Assembly: GCA_031292665.1 (NCBI GenBank)
Contig: JARLGR010000007.1
Location: 1-36,861 of the forward strand
Source: Mycobacterium sp.
GTDB taxonomy: Bacteria > Actinomycetota > Actinomycetes > Mycobacteriales > Mycobacteriaceae
Direction of reading: 5' to 3'
DNA length: 36,861 bases
Position numbers and translations under genes: made by a program. The notes under the pieces are model-generated. The model was not told the origin of the DNA and did no database searches. It saw only the letters and a program-made list of their open reading frames with translations. Shown one piece after another: positions 1 to 7,400 of the stretch; the stretch's first letter is position 1, and each line of letters opens with the position of its first letter.

Positions 1-3000
1 GAAGAGTTACTCGCAGCCCCTTCTCATGGTGGCGAGATCCGGCGGCTGACAATCCTTTTCGCCGACCTGGTGGATTCCACCGCGCTGTCGACCAGAGTCG
101 AGCCTGAGACGTATCGCCTGGTGGTCGGCCGGTATCGCGAACACGTGCTTGCGATCGTGAACCGCTTCGGGGGCTACATCGGCTCGACCAACGGCGACGG
201 TTTGCTGGCGGTCTTCGGCCACCCGATTGCGCACGAGGATGATGTGCGGCGCGCCGTGCTCGCGGGTTTGGAGATCTCCCGCGCCGTCCCGAAACTCAGT
301 GCGCAGGCGAAGGCGCGCTTCGGGATTGAGATCCGTGTGAGGGTCGGCGTGCACCGCGGTGTGGTCTATCTGGATACCACGCAAGAAGACGTGTACGGGT
401 TGGGCGCCAACCTGACAGCGAGGGTATGCGGACTGGCGCCGCCAGGTGCGGTGGTGGTCTCCGACGCGGTCGCGCGCCTGGTGCGTGATGCGTTCGAGCT
501 GGAGGCCTGCCCCGCTGCGCCGGTGAAGGGTGTGGAAGGCCTGATTGACCACCACAGGGTGCTTGGCGAACGGGCCATGCCGGCCCGAGTTGCGCAGGGG
601 CCGTTCGTCGGTCGGTCCCGCGAGTGGCAGCACCTACAGGAGAGTTGGGCGCAGGCGCAATCAGGGCGGTTGAGTACGCCGGGGGTGGTCTTTTGCGGTG
701 AACCCGGCATCGGCAAGAGCAGGCTGGCGGCAGCGGGCGAGGCACTGGTCAGGCAGTCCGCCAAGTCGGTGATGGAGCTGATTGGCTCACCCTTTCACAC
801 CGATGCCGGCCTGCATCCGGTGCGCACCCTGATCGAACGCCACTGCCGCATCGGCCGTCTCACGGATCCGGCCGACCGCCTTGCGCTGCTGAATGCCGAG
901 GTGGCCAGGGTCGGCCTAGATCCCGTCCGCTTCATTCCACTACTGGCGCCAGTACTGAGCATCGACGCTCAGCACGGATATCAGGCGGTCCCTGACGAGG
1001 GCCGCGAGCTTTACGACCTGATCGCTGAGGCAGTGCAGGCCTATCTCTTGGCCTGCTTCAGGGGCGAGCCTGGCTTGGTGGTCGCCGAGGACGCGCACTG
1101 GTTCGATTCCACCAGCCTCGAGGTGCTTGGCGGCCTGCTGGATGCAGCAGGAGGTGACCTGCTGGTAATCGTCACCGGACGGCACAGAGGATGGTTGCCG
1201 GACAGCTGGCCGGTGACCGTGTTCGACCTCCGACCCTTGACCGACCAGGAGACCGACGAGCTGATCGTTGCGCTGAATCCAGGGCTGACGCCGCAGGAGC
1301 AGGCCACCGTCCGGTCCCGCTGCGACGGCGTGCCCTTCTACGTCGAACAGGTTGTGGCCGGGATTGCCGAGGTTGGAGTACCTGAGGCCCTCTACGAGAC
1401 GTTGTTCGCCCGGCTGCGGGCGAGTGCCAATGTCGTACCAGTGGCGGAGGCGGCGGCCGTCATCGGTCGCTACGTCGATATCAGCCTCCTGCGAACCGTG
1501 GTCGACATGAGCGAAGACGACCTCCAACGTGTCGTCGACGAACTCGCGGATGCGCAAGTGCTTGAACCGTGGAAAACAGACGGCTGGCGATTCCGTCATG
1601 AGCTGCTGCGTGAGGTCGCCGGCGAGTTGGCACCACCCAGCGTGCGCCGGAGACTGCACGCCAGAGTGGGCGACGCCCTGTGCAGCTTCGGTGGCGAGCC
1701 GGACTGGGGGCTGGTCGCCAACCATTACACGCAGGCCGAGCGATTCGACGATGCCGCGTCCGCCCACCAACAGGCATCAGCAGCTGCGCGGCGTCGCGGC
1801 GCCCTCGCCGAGGCGCGTGCCCATCTGAGCCACGCCCTCACACAACTCGACCGGTGCGCGCCCAGCCCCAGTCGCGACCGCCGCGAGATCGCATTGCGAT
1901 TGGGGCGAGGATTCCTCGCCGGAAGCGCAGTCAGCCCGTCGAGCCCTGTGGTCGCCCCTGACTTGGAGCGGTGCCTGCAACTGGTGGGCGCTGAAGTACC
2001 CAACGACAGCCGGGGCCGCACGTCGACCGCGCAGGAACTCTTCTCGACATTAGGTGTCCTGACCGGCTATTACACCGGCCGTGCGGATTTGAGCCGCGCA
2101 ACCCAGGTACTCGAGCTGCTGCGCGCGGCCCTGGACCAATGGCGACCAGGGTTCTGGCCACGAATCGCGGCCTGGTCAGGGGTGTTGGCGTTTCTACGAG
2201 GCGAATTTTCTGATGCCCGCACGAAACTCGAGCTTGCTACCGGCCCCGGCGCAACCGACAATCGCGAGACGGAGACGGTGGGCTTCCTACCGATCGACCC
2301 GATCGTCGCGGCGCACATTCACCTGGCCCTGGTCCGACTGGTGCAGGGGAGCCTCACCGCAGCCGAGACAGAGCTGGCGCAGGCCGCGCGCTGCGTCGAC
2401 GGGATCGGCTTCCCCCAGGGTCCGTACAGCCTCGCGTACTTGCGGTTCGTAGAGATCTGGGTGCGCATCGAAGCCGGTCAACTCGACCGTGCGTCGGCAC
2501 TGGCGGTCGATATGGTCGACGACGCAAAGCGGCACGGCTTCGATCAATGGCGCCTGCGCGGCACAATCCAGCAGGCCGTCGTGGACGCCCTGGCAGCGTT
2601 GGCCGCAAATGGGCCATCGTCGGCAACTACCGACCGAATCGCGGATATCACCAGTTTGATCGACGAATTGCGGACCGCCGATCTCAATGTCTACCTAACT
2701 TTCTTCAAGGCCGCGCTCGGGCGGTTGATGATCGCCGCAGGACGACTTGAGCGCGCCGGTGCCCAGCTTGACAACGCGTTAGGGCTGGCGCGCGAGACAG
2801 GGATGTCCTTCTATGATTCCGAACTGCTAAGGCTCCGATCGCATACCCGAACGGACCTCGCCGCTCGCCGTGCCGACCTCGAGGGTGCCCTCCAGTTGGC
2901 CCGTCGCCAGGGTGCGAACCTGTTCGAATTGCGTTCCGCCCTTGATGATTTCGAACTACGCGGCCAACCTGCAAGTGCTGCCCTCGCTGACGCGATCAGC

Positions 3001-3093
3001 CGCGTTCCAGCGGACAGTGCACTGACCGAGTCGGCCACGGCCTCCGCGGCACTGACGGCAACCGGACCGCAAGCTCGGCCGGGCTCTGGCTAG
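1..3093 (+). CDS. Cyclase-homology / STAND ATPase / TPR signalling protein, 5' end outside window
   Basis: The frame is open from base 1, so the start lies left of the window; the GTG at 70 falls inside the cyclase domain and is not the true start. The visible 1030 residues show three parts. First is a class III nucleotide cyclase domain (about 16-165) with metal-binding Asp in FADLVDST and in NGDG, and the transition-state Asn and Arg in GANLTAR. Second is an ATPase domain with Walker A GEPGIGKS near 235 and a Walker B-like LVVAEDAHW near 360. Third is a long helical TPR-like half. The Lys that normally selects adenine before GDG reads as Ser (STNGDG), so activity may be weak or altered. The layout resembles the mycobacterial cyclase-ATPase-LuxR proteins (Rv0386, Rv1358 group), but I see no C-terminal LuxR helix-turn-helix. 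It is probably a cytoplasmic signalling protein; its ligand is unknown. Confidence 0.85.
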   Translation, partial: EELLAAPSHGGEIRRLTILFADLVDSTALSTRVEPETYRLVVGRYREHVLAIVNRFGGYIGSTNGDGLLAVFGHPIAHEDDVRRAVLAGLEISRAVPKLSAQAKARFGIEIRVRVGVHRGVVYLDTTQEDVYGLGANLTARVCGLAPPGAVVVSDAVARLVRDAFELEACPAAPVKGVEGLIDHHRVLGERAMPARVAQGPFVGRSREWQHLQESWAQAQSGRLSTPGVVFCGEPGIGKSRLAAAGEALVRQSAKSVMELIGSPFHTDAGLHPVRTLIERHCRIGRLTDPADRLALLNAEVARVGLDPVRFIPLLAPVLSIDAQHGYQAVPDEGRELYDLIAEAVQAYLLACFRGEPGLVVAEDAHWFDSTSLEVLGGLLDAAGGDLLVIVTGRHRGWLPDSWPVTVFDLRPLTDQETDELIVALNPGLTPQEQATVRSRCDGVPFYVEQVVAGIAEVGVPEALYETLFARLRASANVVPVAEAAAVIGRYVDISLLRTVVDMSEDDLQRVVDELADAQVLEPWKTDGWRFRHELLREVAGELAPPSVRRRLHARVGDALCSFGGEPDWGLVANHYTQAERFDDAASAHQQASAAARRRGALAEARAHLSHALTQLDRCAPSPSRDRREIALRLGRGFLAGSAVSPSSPVVAPDLERCLQLVGAEVPNDSRGRTSTAQELFSTLGVLTGYYTGRADLSRATQVLELLRAALDQWRPGFWPRIAAWSGVLAFLRGEFSDARTKLELATGPGATDNRETETVGFLPIDPIVAAHIHLALVRLVQGSLTAAETELAQAARCVDGIGFPQGPYSLAYLRFVEIWVRIEAGQLDRASALAVDMVDDAKRHGFDQWRLRGTIQQAVVDALAALAANGPSSATTDRIADITSLIDELRTADLNVYLTFFKAALGRLMIAAGRLERAGAQLDNALGLARETGMSFYDSELLRLRSHTRTDLAARRADLEGALQLARRQGANLFELRSALDDFELRGQPASAALADAISRVPADSALTESATASAALTATGPQARPGSG

Positions 3094-3407
3094 CGTCGGT
3101 CGACCGGCCGAAATCGGCTCGCAACAGCTTCGATGACCGTCGATGGCCAGATCTGTCTATCCGACCTGGCACCCGGGGCGCCGGCTTCCGCCCCGCCGCG
3201 AAGCTGACGATAAACTCCCGCGGCGGCATCCTTGGAGCCGTAGATGTGGCAGAACACGAGGGGTGGGCCGACGGAATCTCCGTCCGCCCACCGGACTCCT
3301 TCATAGGTGTCGAACGGGATCGGCACGCGCAACTCTCGATCGTCCAAACGTATTGATGCGAAGGTTGCTGAAGGGACTGGGGTTCCAAACGAGCGTGGTG
3401 TCACCAC
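3090..3407 (-). CDS. Small hypothetical protein, uncertain
   Basis: This is an open frame of 105 residues starting at GTG (a second GTG follows directly). Its stop overlaps the stop of the convergent cyclase gene. Codon use and residue composition look like coding sequence (for example RVPIPFDTYEGVRWADGDS and LVFCHIYGSK), but I recognise no family and see no signal peptide or membrane segment. The same frame continues upstream without a stop to the TGA at 3477-3479 that ends the broken membrane-protein gene, so the two pieces may be parts of one decayed region. No strong ribosome binding site is visible. It could be a real small gene, a gene remnant, or chance. Confidence 0.35.
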   Translation of the reverse strand: MVTPRSFGTPVPSATFASIRLDDRELRVPIPFDTYEGVRWADGDSVGPPLVFCHIYGSKDAAAGVYRQLRGGAEAGAPGARSDRQIWPSTVIEAVASRFRPVDRR

Positions 3408-3476
3408 TTCCGAACTCGCCGTTCCGATACGGACGTGGCCGAAGCCGAAGCCGCGATCGAGCGATCCGGTGCCCAG

Positions 3477-4001
3477 TCAGTCGTCAGTGGCGGGGTGGGG
3501 CGTTGGCTCGACCCCGCGATTTCTGAATTGCGGTTTCGACTTAACCGTTTTCAGCAGCGTTTGAGTCTCGCGAAGTGCCCGGCCAAACGCCTTGTACCTG
3601 TCGGCGTATCCGACAACCATCGTTCCCCGTGGGAACACGGTGAGCAACTCCTCGTTGTAAGTTCAGACACGAAGGTCGTGTCCTTCAACACGCGCCGGAA
3701 GGTCAGCACCCTCGGGCAAGGGCCCGCCCCTGAAGCGATCCGTAGCGTAATCAAGCGCATGGGGGTTTGCGCGAGTGCCCAGCCCAATGCTGCGAAGTGT
3801 GATCGCTTCGGAGCCGAGATTCACGATGATGAGTCTGTAGGTCTCTGCGTTCCCGACAATGGGGAAGATCTCAACTCTGATGCGGGGCCACTTCAGCCAG
3901 GTGAGCGCTAGGTTCCACAACAGAGCTACGACCGACAACGCGAAGCCGAGAAGCCCAAGACTCACGGCGGACAACTGTAGGCCTGCCCACAACCTGCCCA
4001 C
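3477..4001 (-). pseudogene. Small membrane protein gene interrupted by in-frame TGA
   Basis: From the GTG at 4001 the frame gives a hydrophobic N-terminal segment (about residues 10-33, SLGLLGFALSVVALLWNLAL) and then a beta-rich soluble part (YRLIIVNLGSEAITLRSIGL). It stops at a TGA at 3663-3665. Past that codon the same frame stays open for 61 more well-composed codons (TYNEELLTVFPRGTMVV, then GYADRYKAFGRALRETQTLL) to a TGA at 3477-3479. The text reads smoothly across the first TGA, so a TGG (Trp) to TGA change is the simplest explanation. The intact product would be about 174 residues with one N-terminal membrane anchor. I cannot name a function. A base-call error is possible. The truncated 112-residue form might still be made. 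Confidence 0.6.
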
Positions 4002-4054
4002 AATCAGCTATTTCGAGTGATCTCCCCCCACATCGCCGACCCGTGGCGCAGATC

Positions 4055-4083
4055 TGTCGTATCATGGCGACATGGATACGACA
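4055..4083 (+). promoter_or_regulatory. Inverted-repeat operator over the leaderless start of the TA operon
   Basis: A perfect 9-base inverted repeat, TGTCGTATC and GATACGACA, is separated by 11 bases that contain the antitoxin ATG (4072). TATCAT at 4060-4065 fits a sigma-A type -10 box and ends 6 bases before that ATG. No Shine-Dalgarno sequence precedes the ATG, so the mRNA probably starts at the A of the start codon. A dimeric protein bound here would cover both the -10 box and the start. Autoregulation by the antitoxin is an inference from how such operons usually work. Confidence 0.55.
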
Positions 4084-4725
4084 CATTCTCAGCTTGGCGC
4101 CCTCCTCGACCGGGTCAACGAAGCGACCAAGCTGCTACAGCGTTCTGAGACGGTCCCGAGTGAAGTTAGCGAGCTCGTCGATAGCTTCCAGTCGGCACTC
4201 GGCGCCGCGACGCCGTTGCGTCTCGAGGCCGACCCCTATCTCACGACACGAATGTGGGCTGCCGCTTACAGCGCGGAAAAAGCACTCCGCCACGACAACA
4301 GGGAGGAGAAGCGTCGGGAGGTGCGCATTGCGCTCGAGCAGTTCCGACACGCCTTGCGCGACATCACCGCACATCAGCCCTACAACGATGATGCTCCGGT
4401 CCGGGAGGTGCTTGCTCGGACCGCCGAGACCCTCGCCGCCCCTCAGCAGACTCTCGCGGACCTGCTCGGGGTTTCCGTCCGCCAGCTTCAGCGCTGGCTC
4501 GCGGAAGACGGGTCTGAGCCGGGGGCAGACGATGCCTCGCGGGTCCGCGCGGTCGGGCAAGTCGTGAACCAGTTGCGCCACGCATTCACGGGTCCGGGGG
4601 TAATCGCGTGGTTCTACCGGGACCATCCTGTGCTCGGCCGGCGCCCGATCGAGTTGCTCGACGACCCGTTGTGCTATCCGCAGCTCCTTGGCGCCGCGAC
4701 CGCGGCTCGTGCCATGACGGCATGA
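4072..4725 (+). CDS. Antitoxin of the Xre/MbcA/ParS type
   Basis: The product has 217 residues. Its C-terminal third carries the toxin-binding signature of MbcA/ParS antitoxins: a helical stretch ending in GPGVIAWFYRDHPVLG, then PIELLDDP and LLGAATAAR. A helix-turn-helix-like segment (QQTLADLLGVSVRQLQRWL, about 125-144) precedes it and should bind DNA. The family normally neutralises a RES-domain toxin, and the next gene is one, overlapping by ATGA. The first 115 or so residues are an extra charged, helical region that compact MbcA-type antitoxins of about 110 residues lack; its role is unknown. The start is fixed by the -10 box and the absence of any ribosome binding site, giving a likely leaderless mRNA. 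Expression is probably self-repressed through the inverted repeat around the start codon. Confidence 0.85.
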   Translation: MDTTHSQLGALLDRVNEATKLLQRSETVPSEVSELVDSFQSALGAATPLRLEADPYLTTRMWAAAYSAEKALRHDNREEKRREVRIALEQFRHALRDITAHQPYNDDAPVREVLARTAETLAAPQQTLADLLGVSVRQLQRWLAEDGSEPGADDASRVRAVGQVVNQLRHAFTGPGVIAWFYRDHPVLGRRPIELLDDPLCYPQLLGAATAARAMTA

Positions 4726-5324
4726 TTTTGACGGTATTTCGACACGCGGCATACGACTCGCCGTGGTGGGCGTTTCCCAGCTCACGGGCCGGTCGCTTCC
4801 ACCGCGCGAGAAGCGAAACAGTCCAGTATCTGAGTCTTCATCCGCTTGGGCCCGCCGCCGAGATGCTTCGCCACAACGTTGGCCCGAGCGGCAATCCGGA
4901 CGACGCCGTATTGAATTTGTGGACGGCGGTGATCGACGTCGATGCGGTCACACGAATCGATTTCGGCGATTGCGCGAGCTATGGGCTGACCGCTGATGAC
5001 CTCGTCGGTGACGATTACACCGTGACACAGAAATTGGCTGACACCGTTCGCAGCTCCGGAGAGATAGCAATGGTCGTGCCGTCCGCGGCGCTTCCGGGAA
5101 CCCACAACCTGGTCTTGTTTGGGGTAAGAGTCCTGCATCCATTTCTCAGCGCACCGCTCACGCCTGAAGAGATCCCGACTGGGCACCTCACTGACGGAGC
5201 GCGTTCTCCGAAGGAGGTCGCGCCGCATGTCCGCTGGTTCGGCACTTCCCACAAGGCGGCCGAACAGTGGAAGACCACCGGCAAATACGACCTATTCGAC
5301 GATCCAATTGCAACGCGCTGGTGA
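4722..5324 (+). CDS. RES-domain toxin (MbcT-like, NAD-degrading)
   Basis: The product has 200 residues. The ATG at 4722 overlaps the antitoxin stop as ATGA, so translation is coupled. The RES fold is recognisable: PWWAFPSSRAGRFHR with conserved Arg25/Arg28, QYLSLHPLGPAAEMLRH with Tyr36 and Glu47, and a later VVPSAALPGTHN with Ser121, giving the Arg-Glu-Ser set that names the family. Characterised members such as M. tuberculosis MbcT destroy cellular NAD+ by phosphorolysis or hydrolysis, causing growth arrest or death unless bound by the antitoxin. Length is normal for the family and no catalytic position looks lost, so the toxin is probably active. It is cytoplasmic with no signal peptide. 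The 194 bases before the next gene show no clear terminator. Confidence 0.87.
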   Translation: MILTVFRHAAYDSPWWAFPSSRAGRFHRARSETVQYLSLHPLGPAAEMLRHNVGPSGNPDDAVLNLWTAVIDVDAVTRIDFGDCASYGLTADDLVGDDYTVTQKLADTVRSSGEIAMVVPSAALPGTHNLVLFGVRVLHPFLSAPLTPEEIPTGHLTDGARSPKEVAPHVRWFGTSHKAAEQWKTTGKYDLFDDPIATRW

Positions 5325-5511
5325 GAACGACCTGCGCGGCGATGAGCCACGTCGCAGCCATCGTGGAGCCCCACCGAAGAGAAAGCGCTGTCGATGCAAC
5401 TGAGGCGAGCATCTAGGCTTTCGTTGAGGTCGCACCCCGACTGACGTCCGCCAAGTGCATGAGAGTCGTCAACACAGTGAGCTGTAACCGAGTTGTCGCT
5501 GCGGTACCCCG

Positions 5512-5530
5512 GTGTTTCATGATGAAACAC
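5512..5530. promoter_or_regulatory. 19-base perfect palindrome over a start codon
   Basis: GTGTTTCAT and ATGAAACAC form a perfect 9-base inverted repeat around a single G. It contains both candidate ATG codons (5519 and 5522) of the lytic transglycosylase gene. It could be a repressor operator, or an mRNA hairpin that hides the start. No regulator is known to me for this sequence. Confidence 0.35.
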
Positions 5531-6469
5531 GCGCGGCGAGGCGCACCTCTTGTCCTCGGCGCCCTCATGCTCGCGCTGGTCGGATGCACAAGTCCGACTG
5601 CCCCGCGAGCCGCCGTGACCGCCTCAATCTCAACGACAGTCGCCGCCACACCGCTCGCGTCGAAAGTGCTGCCCGCCGCGCCAACGCCGCCCGAGGGCGC
5701 GCAGCCTCAGCTCGCGTCAGACCCAGCCCAACTGGCCGACGACCTTGTCGCCGACGAGCGTGCGCTGCGTGACCCGTCGACGGCTGAGCCGGCGCTGGAG
5801 GCGGCCGCGCACCGCGAGCAGGCCGCCTACCGGGCCATCGGGCGCCATCCCGAATGGGATGCGATCACCCGACCGCGAATTCCGTCGGATCTACTCGACG
5901 TCTACGACCGCAACGTCGACGCCCGTCGACAGCTGCAGGCGATGACACCCGCGAAAGACACAGTGCCCCCTTGGCGCATCGACCCTCCCGTTCCGGCCGA
6001 GGAGCTGATCAGTTCCTACCGCGCGGCGGAGTCGGAGTCCGGTGTCGGCTGGAATTACCTGGCCGCGATCAATTTCGTCGAGACGCGTTTCGGCAGCATC
6101 GTCGGCGTGAGCACCGCCGGCGCCGAAGGTCCCATGCAATTCCTGCCGTCGACGTTCGCCACCTACGCTCAGGGCGGCGATATCAACTCACCCCGCGACA
6201 GCATCATGGCGGCGGGCCGCTACCTCGCCGCGAATGGCTTTGTCAGCGACCGTGATCACGCGATTTACCGGTACAACAACGCGCACCAATACGTGCAGGC
6301 GGTCGACCAATACGCCGCGCTGCTTGCGTCCTATCCCGCTGTTTTCGCCGGCTATTACCGGTGGGACGTCTACTACAACACGACGGCCGGCGACGTGCTG
6401 CTGCCGATCGGTTACGCCGCGACCGCGCCCATCCCGGTCGGCGACTATCTGGCGACGCACCCGCAGTAA
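5519..6469 (+). CDS. Lytic transglycosylase-like lipoprotein
   Basis: I chose the ATG at 5519 because it places a short basic N-terminus directly before a signal sequence ending in a lipobox (LALVGC, lipidated Cys23); the frame is open to an ATG at 5459, but that would add 20 residues before the signal. After a low-complexity Ala/Pro/Thr linker and a helical region, the C-terminal domain has the transglycosylase fold: AINFVETRFG with the probable catalytic Glu188, then STAGAEGPMQFLPSTF and NSPRDSIMAAGRYLAANG. Such enzymes cleave the glycan chains of peptidoglycan to the 1,6-anhydro form during wall growth or turnover. It should sit on the outer face of the plasma membrane. It converges on an enoyl-CoA hydratase gene with only 3 bases between the stops, and a perfect palindrome covers its start. 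Confidence 0.8.
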   Translation: MMKHARRGAPLVLGALMLALVGCTSPTAPRAAVTASISTTVAATPLASKVLPAAPTPPEGAQPQLASDPAQLADDLVADERALRDPSTAEPALEAAAHREQAAYRAIGRHPEWDAITRPRIPSDLLDVYDRNVDARRQLQAMTPAKDTVPPWRIDPPVPAEELISSYRAAESESGVGWNYLAAINFVETRFGSIVGVSTAGAEGPMQFLPSTFATYAQGGDINSPRDSIMAAGRYLAANGFVSDRDHAIYRYNNAHQYVQAVDQYAALLASYPAVFAGYYRWDVYYNTTAGDVLLPIGYAATAPIPVGDYLATHPQ

Positions 6470-6472
6470 TCG

Positions 6473-7252
6473 CTAACTACTGCCCTTCTTCCGCGACAGG
6501 AACGCCTGCATGTGCTGTTGCGGCTCTCCGGTCAGGAATGCGAGGCCGAACTGCTCGATGCTGTCTTCGATCGCCCCGTGAACAGTCATGTCGAACCATT
6601 TGTTGAGCAGGCGCTTCTGTTGTCGGAGCGCGTGCGGGCCGAAACCGGTGAACTTGGCCGTGAGCTCGCCGATGCGACCGTCGAGCGCGTCGGGCGCAAC
6701 GACCTCATGCACCAGGCCCCAGGTGGCAGCCGTCTCGGCGTCGATCGTTTCGCCGGTCATCAACAGCCAGGCCGCACGAGAAGCGCCGACCAGCACCGGC
6801 ATCAACGCCGAATGGATCACCGAGGGGATGCCGACCGCGACTTCTGGCATCCCAAATTTCGCGCCGGTCTCGGCGATCCGCAAATCGCACGACATCGCGA
6901 CCTCCAGGCCACCGCCGAGGCACCAGCCCACGAGTCGGGCGATAACGGGGACGGGGCACGCGCGAATCGCCTCACACAAGCCCGCCAGCCGGCGGATGAA
7001 CACCTCGGCGCTGGACCGGTCCAGGGTGACCATCTCGTTGATGTCGGCACCACCGATAAACGCCCGCTCGCCCGATCCGCGCAACACCACGACCCGCACG
7101 TCGGTGTCTTGGCTGACGGCGCGGAATGCCTCGGTCAGTTCCGTGATAGCGCCGCTGCCGATGATGTTCAACGGCTTGGAGTTGATCAGCTCGATGGTTA
7201 CCGAGCCGCCGTCGCGACCGAGCCTGACGAACCGTCTCTCCACCGTGTTCAT
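6473..7252 (-). CDS. Enoyl-CoA hydratase/isomerase family protein
   Basis: The product has 259 residues. I chose the ATG at 7252 because AGGAG lies 3 bases upstream; the longer open frame to 7720 runs antisense through the next gene's coding sequence. The crotonase fold is clear: the oxyanion-hole segment RAFIGGADI and GWCLGGGLEVAMSCDLRIA, then AKFGMPEVAVGIPS. Both glutamates used by classical hydratases are present (Glu117 in GLEVA and Glu137 in MPEVA), so addition of water to 2-enoyl-CoA is likely. The substrate is not predictable; the VIHSALMPVL stretch after the second Glu differs from the usual GAGGTQRL form, suggesting a non-fatty or branched acyl group. It is cytoplasmic. Its neighbours are cell-envelope genes, so context does not reveal a pathway. 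Confidence 0.85.
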   Translation of the reverse strand: MNTVERRFVRLGRDGGSVTIELINSKPLNIIGSGAITELTEAFRAVSQDTDVRVVVLRGSGERAFIGGADINEMVTLDRSSAEVFIRRLAGLCEAIRACPVPVIARLVGWCLGGGLEVAMSCDLRIAETGAKFGMPEVAVGIPSVIHSALMPVLVGASRAAWLLMTGETIDAETAATWGLVHEVVAPDALDGRIGELTAKFTGFGPHALRQQKRLLNKWFDMTVHGAIEDSIEQFGLAFLTGEPQQHMQAFLSRKKGSS

Positions 7253-7343
7253 TCGCTCCTCAGTTGGCCGCTGCGCTTGAACGAGGCGCGGCGGCAGACT
7301 AGCACCGCCGATGCCGAAATGGCCCCGGCTTCGGCAAGAGGAG

Positions 7344-7375
7344 GAAAGCCGCCCCAGAGAACCGGGGCGGCTTTC
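7344..7375 (-). terminator. Strong hairpin downstream of the Pro/Gly-rich protein gene
   Basis: A perfect 12-base stem (GAAAGCCGCCCC with GGGGCGGCTTTC) encloses an 8-base loop. It lies 25 bases beyond the stop of the minus-strand gene ending at 7401 and upstream of the hydratase start at 7252. No U-tract follows, which is common for mycobacterial terminators. It most likely ends the transcript of the Pro/Gly-rich gene and insulates the hydratase gene. Confidence 0.7.
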
Positions 7376-7400
7376 AGCAGGCTCGACTACGGGTCGCCGC

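Noticed and set aside
3622..3636. GTTCCC/GGGAAC palindrome as a LexA or other operator
   Set aside because: It does not match the mycobacterial SOS box and lies inside the coding remnant of the broken gene.
3663..3665. TGA read as selenocysteine
   Set aside because: No selenocysteine machinery is expected in mycobacteria and there is no family support; a nonsense change or sequence error is simpler.
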